From Stenocarpella maydis (Eukaryota > Ascomycota > Sordariomycetes > Diaporthales > Diaporthaceae), in the NCBI GenBank assembly GCA_002270565.1, contig NQMI01000017.1, positions 134,150 to 198,149 on the forward strand: a DNA stretch of 64,000 bases, read 5' to 3'. Under the pieces are notes generated by a model. That model had not been told where the DNA came from. It saw only the letters and a program-made list of their open reading frames with translations, and searched no databases. The stretch's first letter is position 1. Each line of letters starts with the position of its first letter. The translations under genes and the position numbers were made by a program. Of the stretch, positions 10,656 to 21,445 are shown piece after piece.

Positions 10656-11414
10656 ATGATAGGCCATCAAAGCAATTTCATTCTACTGGTCGTCAACCTG
10701 TGGGCTGCTCTCTGTAGTGCGCAATTCAGTGTGTGGCGCGCCGACACTAGGAGCCCGACCGAGATGCGTGCCGCTGGCCTCTTCGCACCTAGGGGAGCCA
10801 GCCAGATTCTTCAAATTGTCCCAAATGTAAGCATGTACAACCATGCTATTGGCGCCCCCAACGGTGCCAGCAGGGATAATGACGGCTACGTTTCCACCAC
10901 CGCGAGCGAAACCACAGCTGTCCAGTTCCTCACCAATATGTTCGGAGGCACCGGCTACGTCTATGAGATAGCGGCGGCTGCCAACTTTATCCAGGTCGCG
11001 GGCACCCTTGGCCAGTTCAACCCGTACCCCAATGAGCAAGAGTATGCGGCGCTCGGAGGTTTCAGCTGGGACCAGGTCATCCGCTGGAGGCATTACACCA
11101 ATGGCGTCGCAGACAGCGACGGCATACAGGACAACAATGAGTACGAGGGCAGGATCTATAACAGCCTGAGGCCCGTTAATGGCGAGCCGAGCCTGGCGGG
11201 GTTCCCCGCCGGCCACACAGCCTGGACCATGTCCCCTTGGAACGCCTTTGCCTCGGGCTCTAACTGCGGTCCCAGTAACCCATCACGCTCTCTTCGCTTC
11301 TTCCGGTCTCTTCGCCCTCGACAGCAACCTGACTGCGGCCCTAAGGAAACTGCCTTCAAGGCTGCTCAAAGATACATTGATGAGACCTGCTTCGCCAAGG
11401 CCAACTGTGGCTGA
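10656..11414 (+). CDS. Secreted enterotoxin-A-like ADP-ribosyltransferase
   Basis: Single exon of 252 codons starting at a true ATG. Residues 1-23 form a signal peptide ending LWAALCSAQ. The mature protein opens with VWRADTRSP, the Arg-containing strand of the R-S-E class of mono-ADP-ribosyltransferases. It is followed by YVSTTAS (the Ser-Thr motif, about residues 75-80) and by NEQEYAALGGF (about residues 125-135), whose Glu-x-Glu pair is the catalytic signature of the heat-labile-enterotoxin A-chain family (Pfam Enterotoxin_a). All three motifs are present, so the catalytic core looks intact. The C-terminal 70 residues hold four cysteines. Such proteins transfer ADP-ribose from NAD to target proteins; insect-pathogenic and plant-associated fungi carry many, with targets mostly unknown. 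No B-subunit-like partner is visible nearby. Confidence 0.85.
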   Translation: MIGHQSNFILLVVNLWAALCSAQFSVWRADTRSPTEMRAAGLFAPRGASQILQIVPNVSMYNHAIGAPNGASRDNDGYVSTTASETTAVQFLTNMFGGTGYVYEIAAAANFIQVAGTLGQFNPYPNEQEYAALGGFSWDQVIRWRHYTNGVADSDGIQDNNEYEGRIYNSLRPVNGEPSLAGFPAGHTAWTMSPWNAFASGSNCGPSNPSRSLRFFRSLRPRQQPDCGPKETAFKAAQRYIDETCFAKANCG

Positions 11415-13048
11415 TCGCAGACTTCGGAATGACCACGCTGCTTGAGCTTGCAGACCCAGATTCCGGAGAAGAGCTGGGTCCTGCTCGTGGTGACGACTGC
11501 TCACCGTCCGAGTCCTTGTTGAGCTCAGCTTGGGTATTTGGACTTCAGGCTCTGTGTTTTACTCTGTTCGTTTCAATGTTGTGCTATTTGAAAGGGAATG
11601 GCAAAAAGGGGGGATGTTGAGGCTTGGTACGGTGAACCAGACTGCTTGGGGCTGTTGAAATGCAATTGTTTTCGGTTTTGCGTCACATTCAACCAGTCTA
11701 ACGGTGATCCGTACGAGTTCGGAGGACGAGGCTGGAGGAGGGAGAGAGTGATTTTTTTTAAATTAAAATTCAAACCTTATTTTGAGCGGAATGCTGCGGG
11801 GCCTCCAGGCACTATTCATGGACTTTGTTCCCCGGCTGGCGAGTGTGATATCGACAACGCCTCTAGATGCACGAGGCCCACGAGACTGGCTCTGGCCCGT
11901 GTGAGTTGGAAAGTCTAAGGGCGAGGCACACTTAATGACTCAGCCAATGGTTCAGATAGCACGACGTCTTAACGCCTCTGAGATTCATTTGGGAATGCAG
12001 CTTTATGGGGCATCTCTCGCTCGTCATGTGCTTGAATGCAACCCTGGAAAGGCGATAGCAGCCCGGCAGTTGTATGAAGCAGTAGCGATGGCCGATTAAT
12101 ATCGGCACCACCCATGAGCAAAGGCACCAGCATGCACTTTTTCAACCTGTCAGGTGGACCGTGCCGCTCCCTGAATGGGCGTGATGAACTTCAAAGAGGT
12201 GTTTCCCGGGAGAGGGCTCTGGCAACTCCCGCGCAACATCAACGAAGAGATGGTGAGCATTTTTACGCGTCGCCACGCTCATATAGCCACGCCAACATTT
12301 TCCAGAGGCAACCGAGCTACGATAAGAGAAGGAAAAGTTATGGGTGCTGACTTTGTCCAAATCGACTCTTTTCAATGGTAAGCTCTGCCTGAATCGACTT
12401 TTTTTCTCTAAGACTTTGAATTTTCTTAATATTGTCTCCTGTAATGAAAACTATACTTTTCAAAGATATTTAAATAATACAACATCTTTAATAATGCCAA
12501 TAATAATAATTTCAAAACGTAATAGTGTATCGGAGCAAAAGTGTACCGTCAGATGCTCAAGCCGTACGCCAAGCAATGGTGGATAACCAACCCCATAACT
12601 ACACCTACCCCATATGCACACACATTGAATACACCATGTGAGAACGAGAAGAGGAGAAGGAGAGAGGTGGTCGGGGACGGTAAACTGACCACGAGCCACG
12701 CCCAAGCAATGGCTGGACATGATCCGTTAACAGAAGAAAAGCCATTGATTGAGAGGAGCCAGTGGTTGGCTGATGGTTCACATATCGGGTCAACTGCGAA
12801 GTACCCTGCTGCCATCACAGACGCATACTCCGGCAAGGTCCCTCGGGTATTATATTTGAGTGATTTTATATTATCATTAAGGCATTATTTATTTTAAGGC
12901 TGAGAACTTCAAGCATTAAGAATACTTTATTTTTTGATTTATATAAGCCTCCCTATATAATTTTGTTGTTCCTCTTAGATGTTGTGGCTCATCCCAATGA
13001 CTGACTGGTGGTAGTACAAATGTATCGACGGTCCGCACCACAAAGTAT
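11415..13048. other. Intergenic, no gene seen
   Basis: Contains a T/A-rich stretch at about 11748-11775 and an AT-rich patch at 12390-12535 and 12840-12980. Open frames are short, on both strands, and lack coding bias. The right end is the 3' flank of the minus-strand deacetylase gene. Confidence 0.4.
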
Positions 13049-15343
13049 CTAGAAATGAACGGCAGTGGAAAGCTTGAGGGTTACGGGCTGGCCGTTGAGG
13101 GTGACCCACTGGATTGGGGGCTCGGTGCCGACCTTGTCAGTAGAGACGGAGCCGCCGGTCCCAGTAGTAGTGCCGTCGGGGATTGTGACGGGAATTGGCA
13201 CTGAGCAGGAGTTGTCTTTAGAGCTGACGGTAACGGAGGTGATGGTCGCGCCGTCGGGGGCGAAGCCGTAGGACAGGGCGGGTTGGCAATTATCCAGGGC
13301 CTGACGATCGAGGAAGTACTGAGCAATGTCGTCGTGCTTCAGGGAAATTATGGGCCAGTTGGTGAGGCGGGTTAATTCCTGGGTGACGGTCTCGGTCCAG
13401 GCCATGACGAGGGACATCTGGGCTGTCTTAGAACCAACGGTGATGGAGGGCATATCTGCCTGCCTCATGTTCGCCTGGTGGAACATGTAGGGGTCGGCCT
13501 GCAGCCCGAAGAGGTAGCGGGTATTGTCAGCCTTTGCGAGCTCGAGTAGGTCGGTAAAGTTGCCTTTGCCAGCAGATGTGTCAATCCATTCCTTGGTTGT
13601 GCACTCAGGGGTGTCGCAGTTATAGTAAATAGTCGTAGAATACCGAGGAATGATTGTCAGGCCAGCGTAACCATTACCAGCAACAGTAGAGGTGAGCGGA
13701 TGGTATTTATTGTCTTGGTTCCTAAGGACAGGGCGGGTATTATCACCAGTAACGCTGGTCAGGCCAGAGTCCATCCAGGCCTTGATTGCATCGCCATTGT
13801 GCATTCCGGTGATAGCGGGAGGAATAAGGCCCTTGGCTGAGAAGGAAGTGGCATCTGAGATGCCCATCTGCTTCATCCAGGCCTGGTTGAACTCGATCTC
13901 GCGCTTGGCGTCGCTATATGTAGCGTTATTGAGTTCCTCATGTGAGAACGTGTGCGACAAGTGCATAAAGGCGTTGAGCTTGGAGGGCGTGCTGAACCAC
14001 TTGGCAAAGGGGTCGCGCTGGGCACAAGTAAGAGACCAGTTATAAGTGGTGAACTGGGTGGGCCATTGGTCGACGCCCGTGCCAAGGGGCTTCTGGAACT
14101 CAAGCGTGGTTGGCGCCGCGCCGTCACGAATGACGGCGTAGTTGGGAACGCAGGCAGTGTTTTCAGTGGCAGTGGCGGCCTGGATGTCCCCGTTGCCGTT
14201 GTGGCCGAGCTCGAGCTTGAACTTGGAGCCGGCAGGCAGCCGGGTGTTGAGCTCCTTCATCCAGGCGGCGTGGCCGTCGAGATCTGAGGTTGTGATCTTG
14301 TAAGAGGCATCGGCGGGCCAGTACATATTAGTCTTTAGCTGGACATCATCGATCTGCGCGCTTAGGTGAGTCTTGCGCTTGCCCAGGAAAATACCGCGGG
14401 TCATCCAGTGAATGTGGGCGTGCTGGAGGTAATTAGACGTGGCCGACCAGGACGGTGCCCAGCTGGTGAACCAGACAAATTGCTCACGCCCGTCGGGGAA
14501 CTTGTTCACGACCGCAGCAACCGATTCGGAAGTGTAGCTGCCTCCTGGTCCGAACTGAGCAACTTGAGTCGTGGTCGACGGGTCGGTAATGACGGCCGGG
14601 TAGTGCCACAGACCTCGGCTGGTGACGCCGGCGTTGCTGCAGAGGTATATGTGAGACGGGGTCAGGGCCGGGATTGACGACAAGGCAGGCACTTACGACT
14701 TGAGGTTGGCACTAGGGAAGAGGGTCGTGTTGGTCAAGCTGATGAGCTGCTCGACGCCGGTATCGCAGCAGCCGCCAGCACCGGCGAGCGCCGCACCGAA
14801 GGACGGGTTTGGGAACTCGTTAATGCGTACCATGCGTACCTTGAAGTGAGCCTGATAGGCCCAGAGTGTCTTCCACTGGTCGTCGGTCAGGGCTGACCTC
14901 CAGCCACCATCGTACTCATAGGCCAGGGCATCGACGACAATGATACCAGAGTACCTGCCCTCGTTTGCGGTAGTGTTCAGCGTGGGAATAAGGCCACCCG
15001 CCTTCGGAATGATGACCGGCTCGAAGGGAATACCATAGGCTAAAAGGCCGGTTGAGCCTGTGTTTGCTCCGTCAGGGTCACGAGCCAGGATCATGATCTT
15101 GTTGTCAATCCTTGAAATAGCTCCGCCGGCCGTGGCCGTGGTGTTGCCAGAGCTTGTATCTGCGCTAGCACTCGGAGAGGATACGTTTATGGCGGAAGCT
15201 GTCTTTGTATCAGAGACTGTGTTTGTGCCGGAGGCTGGGCCTGTGCCAGAGACTGTGGTGGTGCCAGATGCTGCCTGGGGAATACTGGCGGCAGAAGGAA
15301 TGCCTGCCATGCCCACCAGAGCAGTCAATAAATGGGCACGCAT
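13049..15343 (-). CDS. agd3-like: Agd3-like secreted polysaccharide deacetylase
   Basis: Two exons: 15343-14697 and 14636-13049, joined by a 60-nt intron (GTAAGT...CTGCAG); the phases close exactly to 744 residues. ATG 15343 is preferred because it opens directly on a signal peptide (MRAHLLTALVGMAGIPSAAS). Residues about 25-75 are a Ser/Thr-rich linker. The rest resembles Agd3 of Aspergillus fumigatus (carbohydrate esterase family 18): an N-terminal domain with ILARD, GYSG/RYSGIIVV-type and GWRSALTDDQW segments, a deacetylase domain with the metal-binding HxxxH (LSHTFSHEELN), and a C-terminal beta domain (SCSVPIPVTIPDG). Agd3 removes acetyl groups from galactosaminogalactan, making it cationic and adhesive for biofilm. 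In Aspergillus it sits in a cluster with uge3, sph3, gtb3 and ega3; none of those is seen here. Confidence 0.85.
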
Positions 15344-15886
15344 TATACAGTGCCGCACTAACGAAGTGTGCGTTCTAGTACGTGGTGAAGGAGACAAAAC
15401 GGGGATAGGAATGTAAGACTCGAAAAGAGTGACGATGGTGTCGTTAACGACTGTCGAGAATCATGTTGTTGCGGAAAACCATCCCCCATGCCCTCATCGA
15501 CAGGGAGCGTCACGAACATTGATATAGGAGACCTCTCGGCACGCCCAGGCTGCCCAGCAAACTTAGAACTTCCTTCGGGATGGATGCTATTTTTGGTCTG
15601 TGCGCTCGGAAATTTGCCCTCCAACTAACCAATCCGAGGCAAGTTCAGGTAATTTCCCTACAACTGCAAACCCCAAGCCCTTTCTTCTCTTCACAAAAAT
15701 GGTGAGCCTTCGACACTCCCGAGCCGAGCTAACGGTAGGGCCGGAGAGCGCGGTCACCCGGTCGTAGTCTAGGCTCACGGTCACGGTATACGGCACCGTG
15801 CGCCTCGGCACGGAACGTGGCCAGCCCAGCATTAAACAGAGGTGCACGCTCGACAGCGACAGATGGAGAATGCCGAGTTAAACAGA

Positions 15887-15920
15887 CAGCTCAGCTCAGC
15901 TCAGCTCAGCTCAGCTCAGC
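15887..15920. repeat. (CAGCT)n microsatellite, about 6.8 units
   Basis: Perfect pentanucleotide array 544 bp upstream of the deacetylase start codon. Each unit contains AGCT. Likely length-variable between strains. Confidence 0.9.
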
Positions 15921-16209
15921 ATTGCCACAGAGCGAGGTCCATTTGGATGCCCAGATCGGAATCACGGACCGAGTGTGACGTATTAGTCAGTGTTCTCGAC
16001 AGGAAACTATTGAACATTAGCGCAGTCGGCAGGGGGAAAATGTGCTGGAAAGTGAACCCGATACGCTCGAGCTCCTATTGTCAGGTGCGGTGGCTGCCAC
16101 AGATGTGCACCAGGCCGGGCGGCATGCACCGGCCAGCCTTGGCTTGCAGGCTCTGTGCATCTTACCGCCGACGTCATGTGACATGTCCAGCACGCCAGAG
16201 GCGGGTTAG

Positions 16210-16853
16210 GGTTAAAAAGATAAGACACTAATAAGAAGCTATCAGTACGGAGGTCGCACGTGCAGGACTGATACAAGACTGATTCTTGCCCCCTTCATCA
16301 TTACTTCTGGGGGGCCTAGCTTGTCCTTATATAGGTCAACTATACTGCAACGGGTGCATATGAGCCAACGCTGTATATTGGCCGTAGCTAAGCTAGGTTC
16401 CATAAGAAAAGAAAAAGTAGAAGGAAAATCCTATAAGTCTGGAATCTGCGCTCTTATATGTGGAATCCCAAGTGGGTCCGGAGGGAGCCAGACCGCACTA
16501 ATACCTAGGGTTCTACCCTATAATATTATCCCCCTCCTCTAAAACTAGTTATATAACCGCTAACTGAATTGGATTAGGTTTCAATTTGGGCGGGCTACTA
16601 ACCAGAATTGATCAGGGGCCTGCCTTTATCCTAATTTAATCAGAGGCAGACTCTAACCTAATTTAATTGGAGATCCTAAGTATTTAAATCCTTAAATTTT
16701 CCAGCTTTCGCGCTTCTTCCCTTATTTTCTAATAATAACTAAATTAAACCGGTAAATATCTCCCTTTTAATTGAAAGCTTGTAATTTTCAGTCCTAACCC
16801 CCAGAAGTCTATAATAATCCCCTTAGAAACTAATTTTCAGCCTCATTTATAAT
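16210..16853. other. Left border of second AT-rich block, no gene
   Basis: Composition shifts from unique to AT-rich here. It contains inverted and direct short motifs around 16560-16690 (three variants of an AATTTAATC/AATTGATCAGG-type sequence) suggestive of an old LTR. No coding sequence recognised. Confidence 0.4.
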
Positions 16854-17423
16854 TGTTAAACGGAACCGCTCAGCAAGGAGTTACCCTAGACTTCGTGCAA
16901 GGAGTTACCCTAGACTTTTTAGCAAGGAGTTACCCTAGACTTGCGAGTCAGGCGATTTTCGCTAAGTACGCCCAGTGCGTGCGTGACGCAAGATGAGTTT
17001 GGTGGCCGTGAGTCGATTATTTTGGCCTGCATTTGCACCTTAATTCAGACCTCTGCATTACCCTTATTTCTTACCCAAAAAGTATATAACTTAGTGCATT
17101 GGATAGCTTGATTTCTGAAGTTTATATGTACTTAATTTGGGCATTGCTAGGGCTATGGTTGGCTGGTTGCTTGGAACCAAAGATGGTGTGTTGGAAGGGC
17201 GAATTTTCCGGCATTTGCAAATTTGCACCAGAGCCTACCGCAGCGTGCCCAGGGGTGAGACGAGGTCGGAGGGTATATAAGGAGGGCTTACAGAAGCCCA
17301 ACTTAATTCAATACAAATTGTCCAGAGACCATTTGTCAATCCGTCCAATTCTGCCTCAGAAGCCCCATACTGCGACCCTGCCGAAACAACACACACGCTG
17401 AACTGAATGCTATTCTATAGCAA
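16854..17423 (+). repeat. Full Gypsy LTR (570 bp), 5' LTR of copy A
   Basis: Starts TGTTAAACGG and ends CTATAGCA, the TG...CA form of an LTR. It contains three tandem copies of AAGGAGTTACCCTAGACTT near its 5' end (about 16876-16942) and a TATA-like GGGTATATAA at 17271-17280, probably the element's promoter. This is the only complete LTR in the window and is the reference for the other copies. Confidence 0.9.
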
Positions 17424-20400
17424 AAATTCAATCAGGACTATTATTAACATTACTAAGATAGTAAATCATTAGTTAATCTTAGGAATACCTTGAGTTAAGA
17501 AAGAATAATCCCCTAAATTAATTAAACTACTTAGCCTATCTTTTAGCATAATGCTATACTCTAAAGGGAGGTTGCAATTAATAGCAAGAGAGAAGGAGTC
17601 ACATTCACTAAGGACAGCAAACTAGGCTAATGCACTCAAATGACCTATAGATACCTCTAGAGTCAGGCAGAGGGCCCGACTCCAGGAAGACAGAGAAGAA
17701 TTGAGCTCACTTAAGCACCTCTATGAAGGACTAAAGCTAATTAGGAGATACCACTCAGCACAACCAAATCAATACACAACCACGAAGAAACATAATCAAT
17801 ATCTCCTTACCTAAAAAACAGAAATAAAATAATAAACTAATATAAATACCAAAAGACATATACATATTCAAGAAAGTATTCTAAAAACAACTTAATATTA
17901 AGTCAAAGGGCCAATTCGTGACCACCCCTCCGATATTCGACCACCCCACACCGCATACGCATCAGACCCACCCTATCATAAATACCGCATATTCATTAAT
18001 AAAATTTTTTCTCTTCTTTAAACTTTAAATATATCATCTTCAATTACCAATAAAGCCATATACTAAGTTGGATATAGCTGCGGCCTTAAGGCCTATCTCA
18101 GCAGCGCTAGTATACAAGAGGTCGCCCGGCATTAGGGCATTCCAAGGGACCACACTTCATCATCATCTCACCAGTGCCCAAAGCCATTCTGATGCTGCTA
18201 AGCCTCAAATGAAAGCTATCACAAACCCAAGAAGTAACAGTTATCTATGTGGCAATTACCAGGCGAGTTAGAGCTGCCGGTAACCCATTTAAATAAGATC
18301 CTTCACCGCCAGGTCGCTGCCCACACCATTGCCAACCACCCTTCGGCCACAAATGGCTTAAGGGGCTTTCTAAACAAGACAATCCAGATCCAAAGCAATA
18401 CGAAGCCAAATCAAGAATAAGTTCTTCTCAAGCAAACGGGCTCATATAATATAATTAAAGATGATTAACCTCCTTCAGCCTCCCAGAAATCAAAAGATTC
18501 TAGCCGAAAATCATAAAACCTTAATAAGAGACAGTATAGCTAAAGGCAAGGGAATAAAATAGAAAGATACTTAGGCCGCCGAAGGGAGGAAGGTTTATTA
18601 CTTAAAAAAACCTATGCCTCTCATACTTAGAACCTCCTTTCTTAAGTATATCTCCCACTACAGGGCAATCATGCCCCTCTTTTATTTTTAAGGGGAAATT
18701 AGTATAACAATAATGGTTTAAGACGCCTTAAGGGTCTTTTAAGAATGGGAAATTCATAGTAATACTAAATGAGATAACTATAATAATATAGCGCTCAGTG
18801 GCTTTAAAAAGTCTCTATCGCCTTAACAAGCCAAAGGACCTCAAATCAGTTAGCATTTACTAAGTAATGAAGGGATAAAGCTATATAAATTTAAATTCAT
18901 ATAGAATGCTTCTCAAATAAATATATTGCCTTTATTTACCACCCCATACCTCACACATCTTCAACTTCCAGATCTAGGTTGGTCTTCTTTAAGCTTAAAG
19001 GCTTGCTATTTTAACGAGAGGCTAGTCTTATCAACTTATGGCTTTAAAGATACCCGATTCTAGTAAATAATTATTCCTTTACTACTATCAGAAGGCTCAA
19101 CTAAGTGGTTTAGACTTACTTTACGTTAAATCTGGGTAGCAATAGTATAAGGTTTATAGCTATAAATATAGCTAAGCCACTATTAAGTGTCTCTTATACT
19201 TGGAAAACTCTAATAAATCAACCACTAGAACTAAAACTAATAAGGAAAATCAAATCAGAGGGGTTGAATTAATCACTCCAGTACCAATTTTACCAGAGGT
19301 AATAAAGTAGTCAACTCCCCAGGTATCCCAAGAGGTACAGGCTATTCTTACCAATTATCCACCCAAGAACACTCGGATATAACTTAATAAGTCCTCTTTA
19401 GGAAGGTATAAAAAGCATATGATGAGAAAGAGTGGGAAGTAATAATACTTATAAGAGAAAACCAGGCTCTTAAAAACAAATTAAAGGCCATAATACCTCA
19501 AAAGAGGAGGAGGGTCGAAACCAGCCCTAACTCCACATTCATACAAATCAAGCATATACAAAGGGCTAAAATCAAGGCCAGCGAGCTTAACGATAGTACA
19601 GATACATCCAGCGGGTCTAAAAATACCATAGATACGGCTTCCTGCAAAGTGTGTGGGGTGATGGCAACGAGGGAAAGACAAGTTGGAAGAAGAGGTATGT
19701 GTGGGGATAGTGGTTTGGCGGGTGGGTCGAATAGGGGGTAGTCCCCGAAATGTGGCCCTTACTATAATTATTATAATATATATAATTAAGTAAACTCAAA
19801 AATATTAAAACCTATCGTACAGACTTAAGAGGGAATAACTTTGAAGTACCTCAGAGAATATACCTTAATGAAAACCTTAAAAAAGGATTCATAAGACTAT
19901 TATAATTACCAGAAGAATACCTAATCCTCTTTATACCAAAGAAGAATAGCAATGAGCTATAAATTTATATTAACTATTAATAACTAGATGATATTATAAT
20001 TAAGAACTAATATTCTCTCTTACTCATTACAAAACTATAAGATTAAGTTTAGGGAGCAAAATAGTTTTGTAATACTTAACTTAAAGTACAAATATAACCT
20101 TATCTAAATAAAAGAAAGGAGAAGAATGAAAGACAGCAACTTCAGATATATATATATATTAATAAGTAATGGGTTATACCCTTTAGATTAATTAATGCAC
20201 CTATATTATTCTAGGAAATAATTAACTAGGTTCTAAGCAAATACCTTAACATCTTTATTATTACTTACCTAAGTAATATCCTTATTTTTTTTTAGAAAAC
20301 CGTAATAAATATAAGTGATATATTAAAAAGGTTCATTAAAAACTTCAGGACGCTAATCTCCTAGTAAAACTAGAAAAATGCAACTAGCATATATAAGAAG

Positions 20401-20800
20401 TTAACTACCTTAAATACATAATCAAACCAAGAAAAATGAAGATATAAGAAGGGAAAGTTAAAGTGGGAAAAGGAGAGAGCCAACCTTATAAAGCCGTTGT
20501 AAAGAACATTTCAGAGCCATTCCCTTAAATATACCCAACCCTATTAATAATTTATTACATAGTATAGTAATATTGCAAAACTACTAATAAACCTCACTAA
20601 AAAGAATCATACCTTTAAATGGATAGATACTAAATAATAAGCCATTTAAACACTTAAAAACAAAGTTATAAAAAACCCCATACTTAAGGAAGCAGACCCA
20701 GAAAAAGAATTCAAAGTCATATTGATGCGTTAGATAATGCCATAAGCAGAGAACTTACTTAAAAAGATAACCGAGGAAGGATATACATTATTATCGAATC
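17424..20800 (+). mobile_element. Gypsy copy A internal region, truncated at telomeric repeat
   Basis: Aligns collinearly with the internal region of copy B (21446-24614): 17450-17900 matches 21525-21893, and after the nested transposon 19764-20795 matches about 21950-22920. It covers the segment leading into the reverse transcriptase, the reverse transcriptase and the start of RNase H, all full of RIP-type stops and indels. Gag and most of protease are missing, as in copy B. The match stops at about 20795, after the shared ATATACATTATTAT, where TTAGGG repeat takes over. Integrase and 3' LTR are absent. Confidence 0.85.
17901..19763 (+). mobile_element. pogo/Fot1-type DNA transposon, copy 2, nested in Gypsy copy A
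   Basis: Same element as 5322-7179, with a left end AGTCAAAGGGCC preceded by TA at 17899-17900. The right TIR is decayed (GTGGCCCTTACT at about 19752-19763). The body matches copy 1 along its whole length, including the HTH and the C-terminal KRRR region, but with many single-base indels as well as C/T and G/A changes, so the transposase frame is destroyed. The flanks rejoin the Gypsy sequence, showing insertion after the retroelement. Confidence 0.85.
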
Positions 20801-20834
<34 letters not shown>

Positions 20835-20970
20835 TTAGGGTAGGTAGGGGTTAGGGTTAGGGTTAGGGTTATGTTTAGGGTTAGGGTTAGGGTTTGGGTT
20901 AGGGTTAGGGTTAGGGGTAGGGTTAGGGTTAGGTTTAGGGTAGAGGGTTAGGGTTAGGGTTAAGGGGGTT
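20801..20970 (+). repeat. Degenerate telomeric repeat (TTAGGG)n
   Basis: About 170 bp of TTAGGG repeats with scattered variants (TTTAGGG, TTAGG, TTAGGGG, TTATG). TTAGGG is the standard telomere repeat of filamentous ascomycetes. The G-rich strand reads 5' to 3' toward the gap, the orientation of a right chromosome end. The tract abuts Gypsy copy A on the left and 25 Ns on the right. Confidence 0.9.
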
Positions 20971-20995
20971 NNNNNNNNNNNNNNNNNNNNNNNNN
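20971..20995. other. Assembly gap (25 N)
   Basis: Run of N between the telomeric repeat and an LTR cut in mid-sequence; a scaffold join rather than continuous sequence. Single Ns at 1092 and 24989 mark similar joins within LTRs. Confidence 0.95.
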
Positions 20996-21445
20996 CCTTA
21001 TATACCCTCCGACCTCGTCTCACCCCTGGGCACGCTGCGGTAGGCTCTGGTGCAAATTTGCAAATGCCGGAAAATTCGCCCTTCCAACACACCATCTTTG
21101 GTTCCATGCAACTAGCCAACCATAGCCCTGGCAATGCCCAAATTAAGTACATATAAACTTCAGAAATCAAGCTATCCAATGCACTAAGTTATATACTTTT
21201 TGGGTAAGAAATAAGGGTAATGCAGAGGTCTGAATTAAGGTGCAAATGCAGGCCAAAATAATCGACTCACGGCCACCAAACTCATCTTGCGTCACGCACG
21301 CACTGGGCGTACTTAGCGAAAATCGCCTGACTCGCAAGTCTAGGGTAACTCCTTGCTAGAAAGTCTAGGGTAACTCCTTACAACGAAGTCTAGGGTAACT
21401 CCTTGCACGGAGTACCAACGCCCTGCTGAGCGGTTCCGTTTAACA
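20996..21445 (-). repeat. Inverted Gypsy LTR, truncated by the gap
   Basis: Reverse complement of about 450 bp of the LTR, from the LTR start (at 21445) to just past the TATA-like box, where the gap cuts it. Three copies of the internal 19-bp unit. It is inverted relative to the retroelement body that follows, which is not a normal retrotransposon arrangement. Confidence 0.85.

Noticed and set aside
20801..20970. CRISPR-like or satellite array
   Set aside because: Six-base unit without spacers; it is telomeric repeat, and the genome is fungal.
20835..21179. Reading frame of 114 codons on the minus strand
   Set aside because: It runs through LTR sequence, the N gap and telomeric repeat (Asn-Pro repeats); an artefact.
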